This document shows positions 17,591 to 27,783 of a DNA stretch of 64,000 bases, in pieces. Position numbers and translations under genes: made by a program. Location: NCBI GenBank assembly GCA_946411515.1, contig CAMKEH010000004.1, forward strand, positions 1 to 64,000, written 5' to 3'. The notes beneath the pieces were generated by a model that saw only the letters and a list, made by a program, of their open reading frames with translations, was not told where the DNA came from and did no database searches. Every line of letters starts with the position of its first letter. Positions within the stretch are counted from its first letter, which is position 1. This DNA comes from an uncultured Clostridium sp. (GTDB taxonomy: Bacteria; Bacillota; Clostridia; TANB77; CAG-508).

Positions 17591-19216
17591 TTAATGTCTC
17601 TTATATACATCTTTAGATAAAAGTTCTTTAGAGACAACAACGCCATCTTTTTTCAAAATCTTATATGCTTCTGAATAAATAGCAGATGATGATGATCCAG
17701 TTTGATATGCAGATATTTCTATTTGATAATCATCTTCTTGCCTTAAACCAAATATTTTAAAATTACAAATACCTCCTGAAACGAATCCTACTATTTTTAT
17801 AGGATAATTTCTGTTATTCTTAAACTGGAAATCTATAGCTCCATAAACAACTGTTGCATCACGACTTGCAGGAGCATAAGAAGGCACAAATTGATGATTT
17901 GTTCTTTGAACTATTTCTAGATTTGAGTAAACAGCAGCATTGTATAATGTAGTTGCGACTTGACAAATACCGCCACCTACACCATCAACAACTTGACCAC
18001 TAACATATATAGGAGCATCTCTGTATCCTGCAGCAATAGTTCTAGCACCAACTACCTTGTTGTAAGAAAAAGTTTCACCAGGCATTAAAACAGTTCCATT
18101 TATTTTATTTGTAGCCAATATAAGATTAGTTGTTCTATTTAGGTTATTAACGTATCTAGTTGAATAATCAGCAAGTAGATCTGGAAAAGCTTCAGTTCCT
18201 ATCATATTTGTTGTGATATTTGGTGCGGTAATATTTAGAGGAATAGTATATTCTTCGGCAGGTTCTCCATTTACAATTGCCTTTGCTTCTTCAACTGAAA
18301 TTTTAAAATCAACACCATTTTCTGAAGGGTACACTGTAAATGGCTCTTGGGTATAATATGCATCTACAGGTTCTTTATATATTTCTTCATGAACCTTTTC
18401 AACATCAATTGGTTTAGGATCTTGAGGTTTAACTATAATTTCAATAGGCTTATCAATGGTTGATAAGTTTGATATTGATTTTTTAATTTCACTAATTGTG
18501 GCATCAATATCTACGACATTACCTTGTTTTCCAGAAGTTATAATCAAACTGGAATCTTCTATAAAATAACTGCTTTCAGTAACTTTATCGGGTAGGTTTG
18601 CTGAAATTTCTTCTAAGTTTTTAGTAACTTGAGTTTTATTTAGTTTTATTGATGGTTCTATATTTACTTCACCAAACATTGTAGATAATACATATAAATT
18701 ATTTTCAAATATATTTCCTTGTCTTCCAACATCATAAGCGGTTGCAACAGCATTTTTTGTATCAAAACTTGCTTCAATTTGTTTTAAAGAAATAGTTGAT
18801 TCATAATCTCCATGTACTAATTTTATTTCTTCAGGTAACTTAGCATTTAAATAATTATCTAACTGATATTTTGCATCTGATGTACTTAGACCTGAAACAT
18901 CAAGACCTTTTATATGTATTCCTGAAATAATATTAGTGTTTAAAATATTGTAAGCAGTAAAAATACCAAAACATAAAATAAAAATACTAATTATTGCAAC
19001 AAAAAACAAAGAAAAAATTGAACTTTTTTTATATTTTTTCTTTTTTACTTCTTCATTTTCTACTGGTACAAAATCTTTATTAGGTGCAACAATTAAATTT
19101 TTTTCATTATTTTCTTCTTTTTCTTTTTTAATTATTTCTTCTGATATTTCACCTGCAGCTGCTTTTTCTAGTTCTTCAGAAGATATTTTTTCTTTTTCCT
19201 TTTCTTCGACGTTCAT
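17591..19216 (-). CDS. VanW-family membrane-anchored protein
   Basis: 541 aa. A charged cytoplasmic N terminus, one transmembrane helix at about 66-90, a peptidoglycan-binding-4-like region (about 100-330), then the VanW domain with NLILATNKINGTVLMPGETFSYN and GGGICQVATTLYNA. VanW proteins are found in wall-related contexts but their activity is unknown. Ribosome site GAGGAGA. The first 30 residues contain ELEKAAAGE, which resembles a RiPP leader by chance. Confidence 0.88.
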   Translation of the reverse strand: MNVEEKEKEKISSEELEKAAAGEISEEIIKKEKEENNEKNLIVAPNKDFVPVENEEVKKKKYKKSSIFSLFFVAIISIFILCFGIFTAYNILNTNIISGIHIKGLDVSGLSTSDAKYQLDNYLNAKLPEEIKLVHGDYESTISLKQIEASFDTKNAVATAYDVGRQGNIFENNLYVLSTMFGEVNIEPSIKLNKTQVTKNLEEISANLPDKVTESSYFIEDSSLIITSGKQGNVVDIDATISEIKKSISNLSTIDKPIEIIVKPQDPKPIDVEKVHEEIYKEPVDAYYTQEPFTVYPSENGVDFKISVEEAKAIVNGEPAEEYTIPLNITAPNITTNMIGTEAFPDLLADYSTRYVNNLNRTTNLILATNKINGTVLMPGETFSYNKVVGARTIAAGYRDAPIYVSGQVVDGVGGGICQVATTLYNAAVYSNLEIVQRTNHQFVPSYAPASRDATVVYGAIDFQFKNNRNYPIKIVGFVSGGICNFKIFGLRQEDDYQIEISAYQTGSSSSAIYSEAYKILKKDGVVVSKELLSKDVYKRH

Positions 19217-19411
19217 AGATACTCTCCTCTTGATTAGTCATCCTTTTTATTATAACACATTATTTTGTCAAAAAAAATATTATTTAACAAAAAAATGTCA
19301 AAATAAAAATAAAAAAATTGTAAATAATAATATTATAAAATTTCAAATGAAGTTTTATTATTAAAATTATATGTTTTAATAAACTTTAAATTTACAAGGA
19401 GGATATTTAAA

Positions 19412-19588
19412 ATGTCTAGAAATAGTAAATTAATATCTGAAAATTTAAGAGAAGAAATAGCTAAAGAATTAGGAGTATATGATCAAGTAAAACAAGATGG
19501 TGGCTGGCAAAATGTTTCATCTAAAAAATGTGGTAATATAGTAACAAAAGCAATAGAAATTGCAAATAGAAGTGTGGAAGATAAATAG
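19412..19588 (+). CDS. alpha/beta-type small acid-soluble spore protein
   Basis: 58 aa. MSRNSKLISENLREEIAKELGV matches the N-terminal SASP block, followed by the GGW and CGNIVTKAIEIA segment (normally G-x-V-G-G-x-x-x-K). It is shortened in the first helix relative to Bacillus SspA. SASPs coat spore DNA and supply amino acids at germination. Perfect AAGGAGGA site, own terminator. Confidence 0.85.
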   Translation: MSRNSKLISENLREEIAKELGVYDQVKQDGGWQNVSSKKCGNIVTKAIEIANRSVEDK

Positions 19589-19592
19589 TAAG

Positions 19593-19617
19593 AAAAGGAG
19601 CTTATGCTCCTTTTTCT
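19593..19617 (+). terminator. terminator of the SASP gene
   Basis: AAAAGGAGC (19593-19601) / GCTCCTTTTT (19606-19615), four-base loop. Confidence 0.85.
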
Positions 19618-19625
19618 ACTTTTAG

Positions 19626-19654
19626 TTGCAAAAAAATAAAAAAAGACATATAAT
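19626..19654 (+). promoter_or_regulatory. promoter for murF-ddl
   Basis: TTGCAA (19626-19631), 17 bp, TATAAT (19649-19654). Confidence 0.65.
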
Positions 19655-19686
19655 TTATTAAAATTAAATTTGAGGGGTTTAAATTT

Positions 19687-21084
19687 ATGGAAAAATTAAA
19701 AGTAAAAGACATAGTTAGAGTAACAAATGGAGAATTAATAATAGGTGATGAAAATATAGAATGTGAAAATTTTTCAAAAGATACTAGACAAATAAATAAA
19801 GGAGATATTTATATTGGTATAAAAGGAGAAAAATTCGACGGTAGTAAATTTTGGAAAGAAGCGTTAAATGATGGAGCCGTAGGTGTAATAGTAGAAAATA
19901 TGGATATTTCTAATGAAGAGATAAATACATATAAAGATAGAATAATTATTAAAGTGGAAGATACATTAAAAGCCCTATACAAACTTGCTACATATAAAAG
20001 AAGTTTGTATGATATACCTGTGATTGCAATTACAGGTAGTGTTGGAAAAACTAGCACAAAAGATTTAGTATCAAGTGTGGTATCTCAAAAATACAAAACT
20101 TTAAAAACAATTGGAAATAACAATAATAATATTGGACTACCACTTACAATATTAAGATTAAAAGATGAAGAAGCACTTGTTTTAGAAATGGGTATGAATC
20201 ATTTTGGAGAAATAAAATTGCTAAGCAAAATTGCAAAACCAACTATATGTGTAATTACTAATATTGGTACATCTCATATTGGAAATTTAGGTTCAAGAGA
20301 AAATATTTTAAAAGCAAAATTAGAAATATTAGAAGGAGCCAAAAATCCAACTATTGTAATAAATAATGATAATGATTTATTACATAAATGGTATGAAGAA
20401 AATAAAGAAAATAAAAATATAAAAACATATGGAATAGAAAACAAGAGTGATTTTAATGCAAAAGATATTATTTTAAAATCATCAGGTAGTGAATATAATT
20501 GTATAATAGATGATGAAAAAATAAATATAAAAGTTCCAACAGGTGGAGAACATTTTGTGTTAAATAGTTTATGTGCAATTGCTGTTGGAAAAGCACTAAA
20601 TATACCAAATAGTAAAATAAAGAACGGCATAGAAACTTTTGAATTAACTAATAAACGAATGGAAATAACTAAAGTAAAAGATGAAATACAAATTATAAAT
20701 GATGCATATAATGCAAGTTATGAATCTATGAAAGCATCTTTAAAAGTATTATCAAAATTTGACAATAAAAGAAAAATTGCAGTACTTGGAGATATGTTTG
20801 AGTTAGGAGAATATTCGAAAGAATTACACGAGAAGGTTGGCGAAGAAGTAACAAATAATAATATAGATATATTAATATGTTCAGGAGAAAATTCAAAATA
20901 TATTATAGAAAAAGCTAAAGAAAGAATGAATATAGAAAATATATATTATTTAAAAGAAAAAGAAGAAATTATAAGCTTATTAGAAAAAATAGTAAAAAAA
21001 GAAGATGTTATTTTATTTAAAGCATCAAATGGAATGAAGTTTTATGAGTTGGCCGAAAGGGTGATAAATTTATGGGAAAAATAA
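19687..21084 (+). CDS. murF: UDP-MurNAc-tripeptide:D-Ala-D-Ala ligase MurF
   Basis: 465 aa Mur ligase. ATP loop GSVGKTS at residues 117-123, NNNNNIGLPLT, EMGMNHFGEI and the C-terminal NDAYNAS block are all present. Adds D-Ala-D-Ala to the peptidoglycan precursor. It overlaps ddl by 13 bases, so product and substrate genes are coupled. It uses CGA for one Arg (Lys-Arg-Met-Glu). Confidence 0.95.
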   Translation: MEKLKVKDIVRVTNGELIIGDENIECENFSKDTRQINKGDIYIGIKGEKFDGSKFWKEALNDGAVGVIVENMDISNEEINTYKDRIIIKVEDTLKALYKLATYKRSLYDIPVIAITGSVGKTSTKDLVSSVVSQKYKTLKTIGNNNNNIGLPLTILRLKDEEALVLEMGMNHFGEIKLLSKIAKPTICVITNIGTSHIGNLGSRENILKAKLEILEGAKNPTIVINNDNDLLHKWYEENKENKNIKTYGIENKSDFNAKDIILKSSGSEYNCIIDDEKINIKVPTGGEHFVLNSLCAIAVGKALNIPNSKIKNGIETFELTNKRMEITKVKDEIQIINDAYNASYESMKASLKVLSKFDNKRKIAVLGDMFELGEYSKELHEKVGEEVTNNNIDILICSGENSKYIIEKAKERMNIENIYYLKEKEEIISLLEKIVKKEDVILFKASNGMKFYELAERVINLWEK

Positions 21085-22127
21085 AATTAGGTGTAATATT
21101 TGGAGGAATGTCAACTGAAAATGAAGTTTCTGTTGTATCTGCAAATTCAATACTAAATAATTTAGATGAAGAAAAGTATAAAATTTATCCAGTATATATT
21201 GGCAAAGAAGGAAATTGGTGGAAATATAAAAAACAAGATAATATAGAACTTGGGGTCGAAATAGAAAATAAAGAAATTATAAAAAATGAAATTAGTTATT
21301 TAAAACAGTTAGATGTTGTATTTCCAGTATTACATGGATTATATGGTGAAGATGGCACAATCCAAGGATTATTTGAATTGTCAAAAATACCATATGTGGG
21401 ATGTAAGGTGTTAGCTTCAAGTATTGGAATGGATAAAGCATATACTAAGATTATTTTTGATAAAGCAGGTTTAAATCAAGCTAATTATGAATATATAAGA
21501 AAATATAAAGATAAATATATATATGTTGGTAAAGATTTTAAAGAAGAAATATTAAAATTAGAAGATATTGCAAATAAGATAACAAAAAATTTAACATTTC
21601 CTATGTTTATTAAACCATCAAATGCAGGCTCTAGTATAGGAATAAATAAAGCAAAAAATTTAGAACAATTAAAAGAATATATAGAAATTGCAGCAAGGTT
21701 TGATAATAAGATATTAATAGAACAAGGAATTAATGGAAGAGAAGTAGAGTGTGCTGTACTTGGAAATGAAGAAGTAATTGCTTCTTGTGTTGGGGAAATA
21801 AGGCCTGCAGAAGAATTTTATAGTTATGATGCAAAATATAAAAATCAAGAATCAAAAACAGAAATACCAGCAAATATTTCTAAAGAACTTTCAGAAGAAA
21901 TAAGAAAACAAGCAATAAAAGTTTTTAAGGCAATTGACGGAAAAGGACTATCAAGAGTAGATTTCTTTATAGAAAATGAAACTAATAAAATCTATATTAA
22001 TGAAATAAATACTATGCCAGGATTTACAAATATTAGCATGTATCCCAAACTTTTCGAAGCAAGTGGTATAAGTTATAAAGAATTATTAAGTAAATTAATT
22101 GAACTTGCTTTAGAAAATAAAAATTAA
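21072..22127 (+). CDS. ddl: D-alanine:D-alanine ligase
   Basis: 351 aa ATP-grasp enzyme. N-terminal GVIFGGMSTENEVSVVSA, PVLHGLYGEDGTIQG, KPSNAGSSIGI and the C-terminal NEINTMPGFT with metal ligands are intact. The Tyr in the omega loop (EFYSYDAKY) suggests the D-Ala rather than D-Lac type. Overlaps murF. Confidence 0.95.
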   Translation: MGKIKLGVIFGGMSTENEVSVVSANSILNNLDEEKYKIYPVYIGKEGNWWKYKKQDNIELGVEIENKEIIKNEISYLKQLDVVFPVLHGLYGEDGTIQGLFELSKIPYVGCKVLASSIGMDKAYTKIIFDKAGLNQANYEYIRKYKDKYIYVGKDFKEEILKLEDIANKITKNLTFPMFIKPSNAGSSIGINKAKNLEQLKEYIEIAARFDNKILIEQGINGREVECAVLGNEEVIASCVGEIRPAEEFYSYDAKYKNQESKTEIPANISKELSEEIRKQAIKVFKAIDGKGLSRVDFFIENETNKIYINEINTMPGFTNISMYPKLFEASGISYKELLSKLIELALENKN

Positions 22128-22131
22128 GATA

Positions 22132-22160
22132 TTTACAAGTACCGTATTTTAAAGTATAAT
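22132..22160 (+). promoter_or_regulatory. sigma-A type promoter for the pilin-like LRR gene
   Basis: TTTACA (22132-22137), 17 bp, TATAAT (22155-22160). Confidence 0.65.
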
Positions 22161-22193
22161 AAAATTGGAATAGAAATAAGAGGAGATATACTA

Positions 22194-23708
22194 ATGAAAA
22201 GAATAAATATATCAAATTTAAAAACTACTAAACATTCTGGGATAACCTTAATCGCGCTTGTTATAACTATAATTGTCCTACTTATCTTAGCTGGTGTAAC
22301 AATTAGTGTATTAACGGGTGATAATGGTTTATTAACAAAAGCATCAAATGCAAAAAGTGCATCTGAAATAGGAGAAGAAAAGGAAATAATAGCACTATCA
22401 ACTATTCAAGCAAAAGCAGAGAAATACAATGAAAATCTAGATAGAGGAACATTTCAATCTGCTCTAGATAGTAATTCTAGAGTAGAAAATAAAGCAGAAA
22501 TAATAGAAGCAGATGAGGAAAGTTTTATTATACAATTTGAAGGAAGTAAACGATTTTATGAAGTTGATCAAAATGGAAATGTAGAGCTTATAGAAGCAAC
22601 AGGAGGAAAAAAATTAACAGTAGAATGCAAAGACAGTAACAAAAATGTACTTGCAACGAAAGAATATACAATCTTGAAAAATGATTATTCAAAATCTGTA
22701 CCAGTTATTGAAGGATATATAGCGGAAAAAGAAAACATATCAGGAACAATAACAGAAGATACTACTATAGAAGTTTTATATTATTATGAAATTCCAGAAA
22801 CACAAATGGTTTTTACAGGATTAGATAGTAATGGAAGCATTACTGCAGATTCAAGTCAAATAGCAAGCTATATGATAGGAGATAATAGTGGGACAAGTGG
22901 AAATGGGTTAGTTTCAGCCCCAACAGTTTTATCAGTGTTAAAAATTCCAGAAACACATAATGGAAAACCTGTACAAACAATTAGTGGTTATGCATTTTAT
23001 AATTGTATAAATTTAGTAGAAGTAAATATAGGAAATAAGTTAACAACAATAGAATGGAGAGCGTTTTGGGTATGCTCAGGAATAAAAAAGCTCATAATAG
23101 GAAATAAATTAACAAGTATAGGACAACAAGCGTTTTTTAATTGTTCAAATTTAAAAACGGTAATATATAATAATACAACAGATGTAATAAAACAAATTTA
23201 CGGATGTGGGAATTGGACAGAATTACAAATAAATCCTGATAATGAAAAATATAAAGTAATAGATAATATATTGTATAGTAAAGATGGTACTAAATTAGAA
23301 AAAGTACCATCAGGATTTGTTGGAAAAATTTCAATATTAGAAAGTGTTACTAATATAACATCAAATGCATTTTATACATGTGATAAATTAACAGAAGTAG
23401 ATATAGGAGATAATTTAACAACAATAGAATGGAGAGCATTTTGGTGCTCAGGAATAAAAAAACTTACATTAGGGAGTGGATTAACAAATATAGGAACTCA
23501 AGCTTTTTTTAGTTGTTCAAATTTAAAAACTGTAATAATAGATTCTCCAACAATAGCTGCTAATCTATCAGCTCAAAGTTCATATGAAAATTTAGTAAAT
23601 TACGCAACAACAGTCTATACTAAAACAACACCAGGTGCCTATATATTGAATAATTTTAATGTGGAAACATCAGATATAGAAGGTTACACAAAATATGTAA
23701 AAAAATAA
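22194..23708 (+). CDS. pilin-like N terminus fused to BspA-type leucine-rich repeats
   Basis: 504 aa. Residues 15-40 read SGITLIALVITIIVLLILAG: a prepilin-peptidase-type site after Gly16, but with Ala instead of the usual Glu at mature position 5. The C-terminal half carries BspA/LRR_5 repeats (AFYNC, AFFNCSNLKTV, AFWCSGIKKL, AFFSCSNLKTV), usually adhesive surface modules. So the protein is likely exported or retained through a pilin-like helix and displays LRRs. No pilus assembly genes are nearby. Confidence 0.75.
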   Translation: MKRINISNLKTTKHSGITLIALVITIIVLLILAGVTISVLTGDNGLLTKASNAKSASEIGEEKEIIALSTIQAKAEKYNENLDRGTFQSALDSNSRVENKAEIIEADEESFIIQFEGSKRFYEVDQNGNVELIEATGGKKLTVECKDSNKNVLATKEYTILKNDYSKSVPVIEGYIAEKENISGTITEDTTIEVLYYYEIPETQMVFTGLDSNGSITADSSQIASYMIGDNSGTSGNGLVSAPTVLSVLKIPETHNGKPVQTISGYAFYNCINLVEVNIGNKLTTIEWRAFWVCSGIKKLIIGNKLTSIGQQAFFNCSNLKTVIYNNTTDVIKQIYGCGNWTELQINPDNEKYKVIDNILYSKDGTKLEKVPSGFVGKISILESVTNITSNAFYTCDKLTEVDIGDNLTTIEWRAFWCSGIKKLTLGSGLTNIGTQAFFSCSNLKTVIIDSPTIAANLSAQSSYENLVNYATTVYTKTTPGAYILNNFNVETSDIEGYTKYVKK

Positions 23709-23835
23709 TTTTATACTACTGCTGTTAATAGTAAAAATGAATTATAGTGGGCTGGAAAACTCTTAAAAATATATAGAATTTTTTATAAGTTTTTGCTATA
23801 GAGTATATTTAGAAATATATATGATATTTAAATTG

Positions 23836-23868
23836 AAAAAAATCCATAAAAGTATGGATTTTTTTTTG
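23836..23868 (+). terminator. terminator of the LRR gene
   Basis: AATCCATA (23841-23848) / TATGGATT (23853-23860), then nine Ts. Confidence 0.85.
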
Positions 23869-23913
23869 ATTTGTGATATAATAGGCTTACCTAATTTTAG
23901 GAGGATGTAAAAA

Positions 23914-24795
23914 ATGGTTTTTAAAAATTATTATAAAATACTAGACTTGGAAACAAGTAGAGTTTCTATAGATGAAATAAGACAAGCATATAGACAAGCT
24001 GCCAAAAAATATCACCCAGATTTAAATGTTGGAAATAATTTAGCTGAAGAAAAAATAAAAGATATAAATGAAGCATATAAAACATTATCTAATTCAGCAT
24101 CAAAAAGGAAATATGATAGAATATGGAATTCTAATTTTGAAAGAGGTAAAAAAGCTTTTTCAAGTAAAAATGAAAAAAATGTATTTAGAACAATGTTTTT
24201 AGGAAATATAGAACAAGAAGATGTTAAACCTAAAAAAGAAAAAATTAAAAATCCAATAAAAGGTGAAAATATAGAAACAGAACTAAAAGTAAATCTATAT
24301 GATGCATTTTATGGACTAGATAAACAAGTTTCGTTAAAAAATATAAATGGAAATAGTAAAAATTTTTCAGTAAAAATACCTCAAGGAATAAGACAAGGAG
24401 AGAAAATTAGATTAATAGGACTTGGAAAAGAAGGTAAAAACGGCGGAAAAAATGGAGATTTGTTCTTAAAAGTAAAAATAGAAGATGGAAAAGAATTTAA
24501 ACTAAGAGGATATGATATTTATACAGAACTAAAATTAACACCATGGGAAGCAGCGCTAGGGACAAAAGTAAATATAAAAGCAATAGATGAAGAAACAAAA
24601 ATATATATACCAAATGGAATTCAAAGTGGAGAAGAAATAAGAATTCCAAATAAAGGATATATAGGTAAAGATAAAAGCACACGTGGAGATTTAATTGCAA
24701 AAGTAATGATAGTAGTCCCAAAAAGATTATCAGAAGAAGAAAAAAGTATATATAATAGATTAAGCGATATATCAAAATTTAATCCAAGAATTTAA
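23914..24795 (+). CDS. J-domain co-chaperone, CbpA-like
   Basis: 293 aa. J domain at residues 4-70 with the DnaK-binding HPD (KYHPDLN), then a linker and two C-terminal substrate-binding beta domains (VKIPQGIRQGEKIRLIGLG; IYIPNGIQSGEEIRIPNKGY). There is no zinc-finger, so it is a type II (CbpA-like) protein rather than DnaJ. Works with DnaK in folding. AGGAGG ribosome site; the upstream terminator isolates it. Confidence 0.85.
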   Translation: MVFKNYYKILDLETSRVSIDEIRQAYRQAAKKYHPDLNVGNNLAEEKIKDINEAYKTLSNSASKRKYDRIWNSNFERGKKAFSSKNEKNVFRTMFLGNIEQEDVKPKKEKIKNPIKGENIETELKVNLYDAFYGLDKQVSLKNINGNSKNFSVKIPQGIRQGEKIRLIGLGKEGKNGGKNGDLFLKVKIEDGKEFKLRGYDIYTELKLTPWEAALGTKVNIKAIDEETKIYIPNGIQSGEEIRIPNKGYIGKDKSTRGDLIAKVMIVVPKRLSEEEKSIYNRLSDISKFNPRI

Positions 24796-24820
24796 ATAAT
24801 AAAAACATAGCGATTTTATG

Positions 24821-24849
24821 TTGACAAAAGCCCATAATTAAGGTATAAT
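24821..24849 (+). promoter_or_regulatory. promoter of the VirD4-like operon
   Basis: TTGACA (24821-24826), 17 bp, TATAAT (24844-24849). Confidence 0.75.
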
Positions 24850-24908
24850 AAATAGTGGTTAAAACAAAAGAAAAACTATGGGCATACATAGAAATGGAGG
24901 TAAAAATA

Positions 24909-25427
24909 ATGGAGGCTATGCAAGGAAAACATTTTAGCATAACAGATCCAGAAGGAATAAAGACAGTAATTTATCAAGTAAATAAAACTAAGAAAGAGTA
25001 CTTGGATCAATATCCTAAATATACTGTAGAAAGGTTAGACCATACAGAAGAAATAGTGGGAAATTATAACAAGAAAACTTTCTATGTTGACGAGCCACAA
25101 AAAGATGGAAACCAGATAGTTATTTTATCATTTGGAAACGATAAAGTAATTATTAATAATGGAATACTGATAAATGATGAAGTAAAAATTACAAAGAAAC
25201 CAACACCATTTCAATTTAACACAATATATGCAGATAAAGAAGTAGAATATAAAGAATTTGAATATACACCAAACTTTAAAAGGGCTATATCAATTATAGA
25301 TCCTGAAACTACAGAAGAAGTAAAGCCTGTACTTTATTTTGATGAAGCAACAAATGAAGTAAAAGGAAAATGCAAATTAAAACCATATAAATCTTATTTC
25401 ACATTTGAAATAAGAGAAAGTAAGTAG
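24909..25427 (+). CDS. hypothetical protein, first gene of VirD4-like operon
   Basis: 172 aa, not recognised. Start chosen at 24909 because GGAGGT lies seven bases upstream. No signal peptide or membrane segment; soluble, mixed alpha/beta, with a long run of short charged strands. Located 14 bases before the next gene and in the same transcription unit as the VirD4/TraG-like ATPase, so a partner role is possible but unproven. Confidence 0.5.
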   Translation: MEAMQGKHFSITDPEGIKTVIYQVNKTKKEYLDQYPKYTVERLDHTEEIVGNYNKKTFYVDEPQKDGNQIVILSFGNDKVIINNGILINDEVKITKKPTPFQFNTIYADKEVEYKEFEYTPNFKRAISIIDPETTEEVKPVLYFDEATNEVKGKCKLKPYKSYFTFEIRESK

Positions 25428-25442
25428 GAGGATAATGTTACT

Positions 25443-25697
25443 ATGTCTAAAAAAAGAAATACGCAAATACCTGAAGAAGCAATTCAAGGAGCAGCAACTA
25501 TAAAAGATAAAACCGAAATTTATGCTTCTTCTACAGAAATAATGTGCAATAATGATGTGATAAAGCCAAATAAGAATAATTCAAAAACAGAATCTACAAA
25601 TAGTGTATCAAGACCAATATTATTAAGTACAGAGTTAGCAGAAGGAATGTCAATTAAAACAGAAAATACACCGTCAGCTGAACAAGGTAGAGAATAA
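25443..25697 (+). CDS. small hydrophilic hypothetical protein
   Basis: 84 aa, no recognised family. Rich in Lys, Asn, Thr and Glu, with no hydrophobic segment, so probably partly disordered. ATG follows AGGAGG (25427-25432) at a rather long distance. Lies between the first gene and the VirD4-like ATPase. Confidence 0.5.
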   Translation: MSKKRNTQIPEEAIQGAATIKDKTEIYASSTEIMCNNDVIKPNKNNSKTESTNSVSRPILLSTELAEGMSIKTENTPSAEQGRE

Positions 25698-25736
25698 TAT
25701 AAATATAATTAAAATACAAAAGAGTAGGTGAATTAT

Positions 25737-27765
25737 ATGAACTACAAAATAGAAGGTGCGATAAAAAGAAATAGAAAAAGTTTTATAATATTTGCAATAC
25801 TATGGTTATTTATAGCCATAGTATTTGTTGCGCCAATAAGTTATAGTTGGCATATGGCAAATATAACAGGAAAATTAAATTTAAATGAATTTATAAATAC
25901 ACTTATACCATCAGCAACTAACCCATTTGCAACATTTGGAAATATATTTGCAAATAATGTAGGAGGAGCATATTTTTCAACATTGTTGGTAGTAACTATA
26001 TTTTATTCAATATTTTTCTTTATAGGATTCGTAAGATCAGCTCCTAAAAATGAATATACAGATATAGAGCATGGATCAAGCGATTGGAGTCAAAGAGGAG
26101 AGCAATATCAAGTTTTAAGTAAAAATAAGGGAATAATACTTGCAGAAAACAATTATTTACCAGTAGATAAAAGAGGAAACGTAAATGTATTAGTAGTTGG
26201 ACGGATCAGGTTCTGGTAAATCAGCATCTTACTCAATACCAAATGCATATCAATGCTTAGGGTCATACGTATTTACTGATCCTAAAGGAGAACTTTATGA
26301 TAGAACTGCAGGATATTTAAAATCAAAAGGATATGAAATAAAGGTATTAAACTTAGTTAGACCTCAATATAGTGATGGATATAATCCTTTAATGCATATT
26401 TCATCAGAACTAGATGTTGATGTTATCGCAAATACAATAGTAAAAGGACAAAAATCAGAAGGTGGAAGTTCTGATCCATTCTGGGATGACTCAGCAGAAA
26501 TGTTATTAAAGGCTTTAATATATTATTTAATTGCTACTAGACCTGAAGAAGAACAAAATTTAGCAAGTTGTGCAGAATTGGTAAGGGCTGCAAATAATAA
26601 AGGTGGAAGCAATTTACTTTCAGAGTTAATGAGTAAACTACCATATGATCACCCAGCAAGAATGAACTATAAATCAATTGAAATAGCACCAGAAAAAACA
26701 TATAGTTCAATTTTAAGTACATTGCAATCAAAACTAGGAAAGTTTGACTCAAAGGAAATAGCAGAATTAACATCAACAGATACTATAGATTTTGAGGAAA
26801 TAGGAAATAAGAAAACTGCAGTATATGTAATATCTTCAGATACACATACAGCATATGACTTTTTACTTACAATATTCTTCTCACAAATGATACAACAATT
26901 ATATGATTATGCAGATCAAAATGGTGGAGCTCTGAAAGAGCAAACATTCTTTATATTAGATGAGTTTGCAAATATAGGAAAAATACCAGACTTTGATAAA
27001 AAGATATCAACATCAAGAAGTAGAAAAATATCATTTAGTGTTATTTTACAAAATGTTGATCAATTAGAAGCTGTATATGAAAAATCATATGAAACAATTA
27101 TGGGTAACTGTGACACACACGTATTTTTAGGAAGTAACTCATATAAAACAGTTGAATATTTCTCAAAAGCATTAGGAGAAAAAACAATAGGAAGAGATAG
27201 TGTATCAATAAATAGAGATAGACAAAACTGGAGAACAGGCAAATCTGTATCTGACCAAGTAATGGCAAGAGCACTTATGACTCCAGATGAGCTTAGAAGA
27301 CTAGATAATGATTTATGTATTATTTATGAAAAAGGAATAAAACCAGTAAAAGCAAGTAAATTTTATTATTTTAAACATCCAATGGCAAGAGAAATGGCAG
27401 GATTAGAAATAAGCCATAATGATATAGGAGAAATTGAAAGAGGTAATTGGAGAAAATATAATCCATATAATCCTTATGTTGAAGATAAGACTGAAGAAAG
27501 AGCAAATGATTTACAAGTAGAATCATTAGATGATTTATTTGGTGATGAACCTCTAGAAAACAGTGAAAAAGCATCAGAACCAAATGTAATTAATAAAATA
27601 CCTGAACCAGAGAAATTAGATAACTTAGAGCAAAATGATTTAAAAGTACATAATAATGATGCTCCAATATTACCACAAGATTTTGAAGAAGATGATACAT
27701 ATGATTTACAAAAAGAATTAGAGGCTAAATTTGATGAATTATTTGGACCAATAGATGAAGAATAG
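25737..27765 (+). CDS. VirD4/TraG-like coupling ATPase, read with one +1 frameshift
   Basis: 675 aa after frame restoration. Two N-terminal transmembrane helices (about 16-36 and 75-100), then a P-loop whose GGSGSGKS (155-162) spans the frame break: the zero frame stops seven codons after it, while skipping C26202 gives the exact Walker A. Downstream are KGELYDRT, the Walker B FILDEFANIGKIPDF, and the TraG-like TSRSRKISFSVILQNVDQLEAVY block. The acidic C-terminal tail is about 110 residues. VirD4/TraG proteins couple DNA or protein substrates to type IV secretion. Neither a relaxase nor other T4SS genes is seen. ATG chosen with AGTAGGTG upstream. Confidence 0.85.
26199..26205 (+). other. candidate +1 frameshift site (GGA-C-GGA) in the VirD4-like gene
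   Basis: Zero-frame CGG at 26202-26204 lies inside the Walker A loop; Gly156 needs GGA at 26203-26205. Confidence 0.8.
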
Positions 27766-27783
27766 TAAATATAAAATGAATAG

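Noticed and set aside
17591..19216. RiPP leader-like ELEKAAAGE at the N terminus of the VanW protein
   Set aside because: It is in the charged cytoplasmic tail of a large membrane protein with no modification enzymes nearby; chance similarity.
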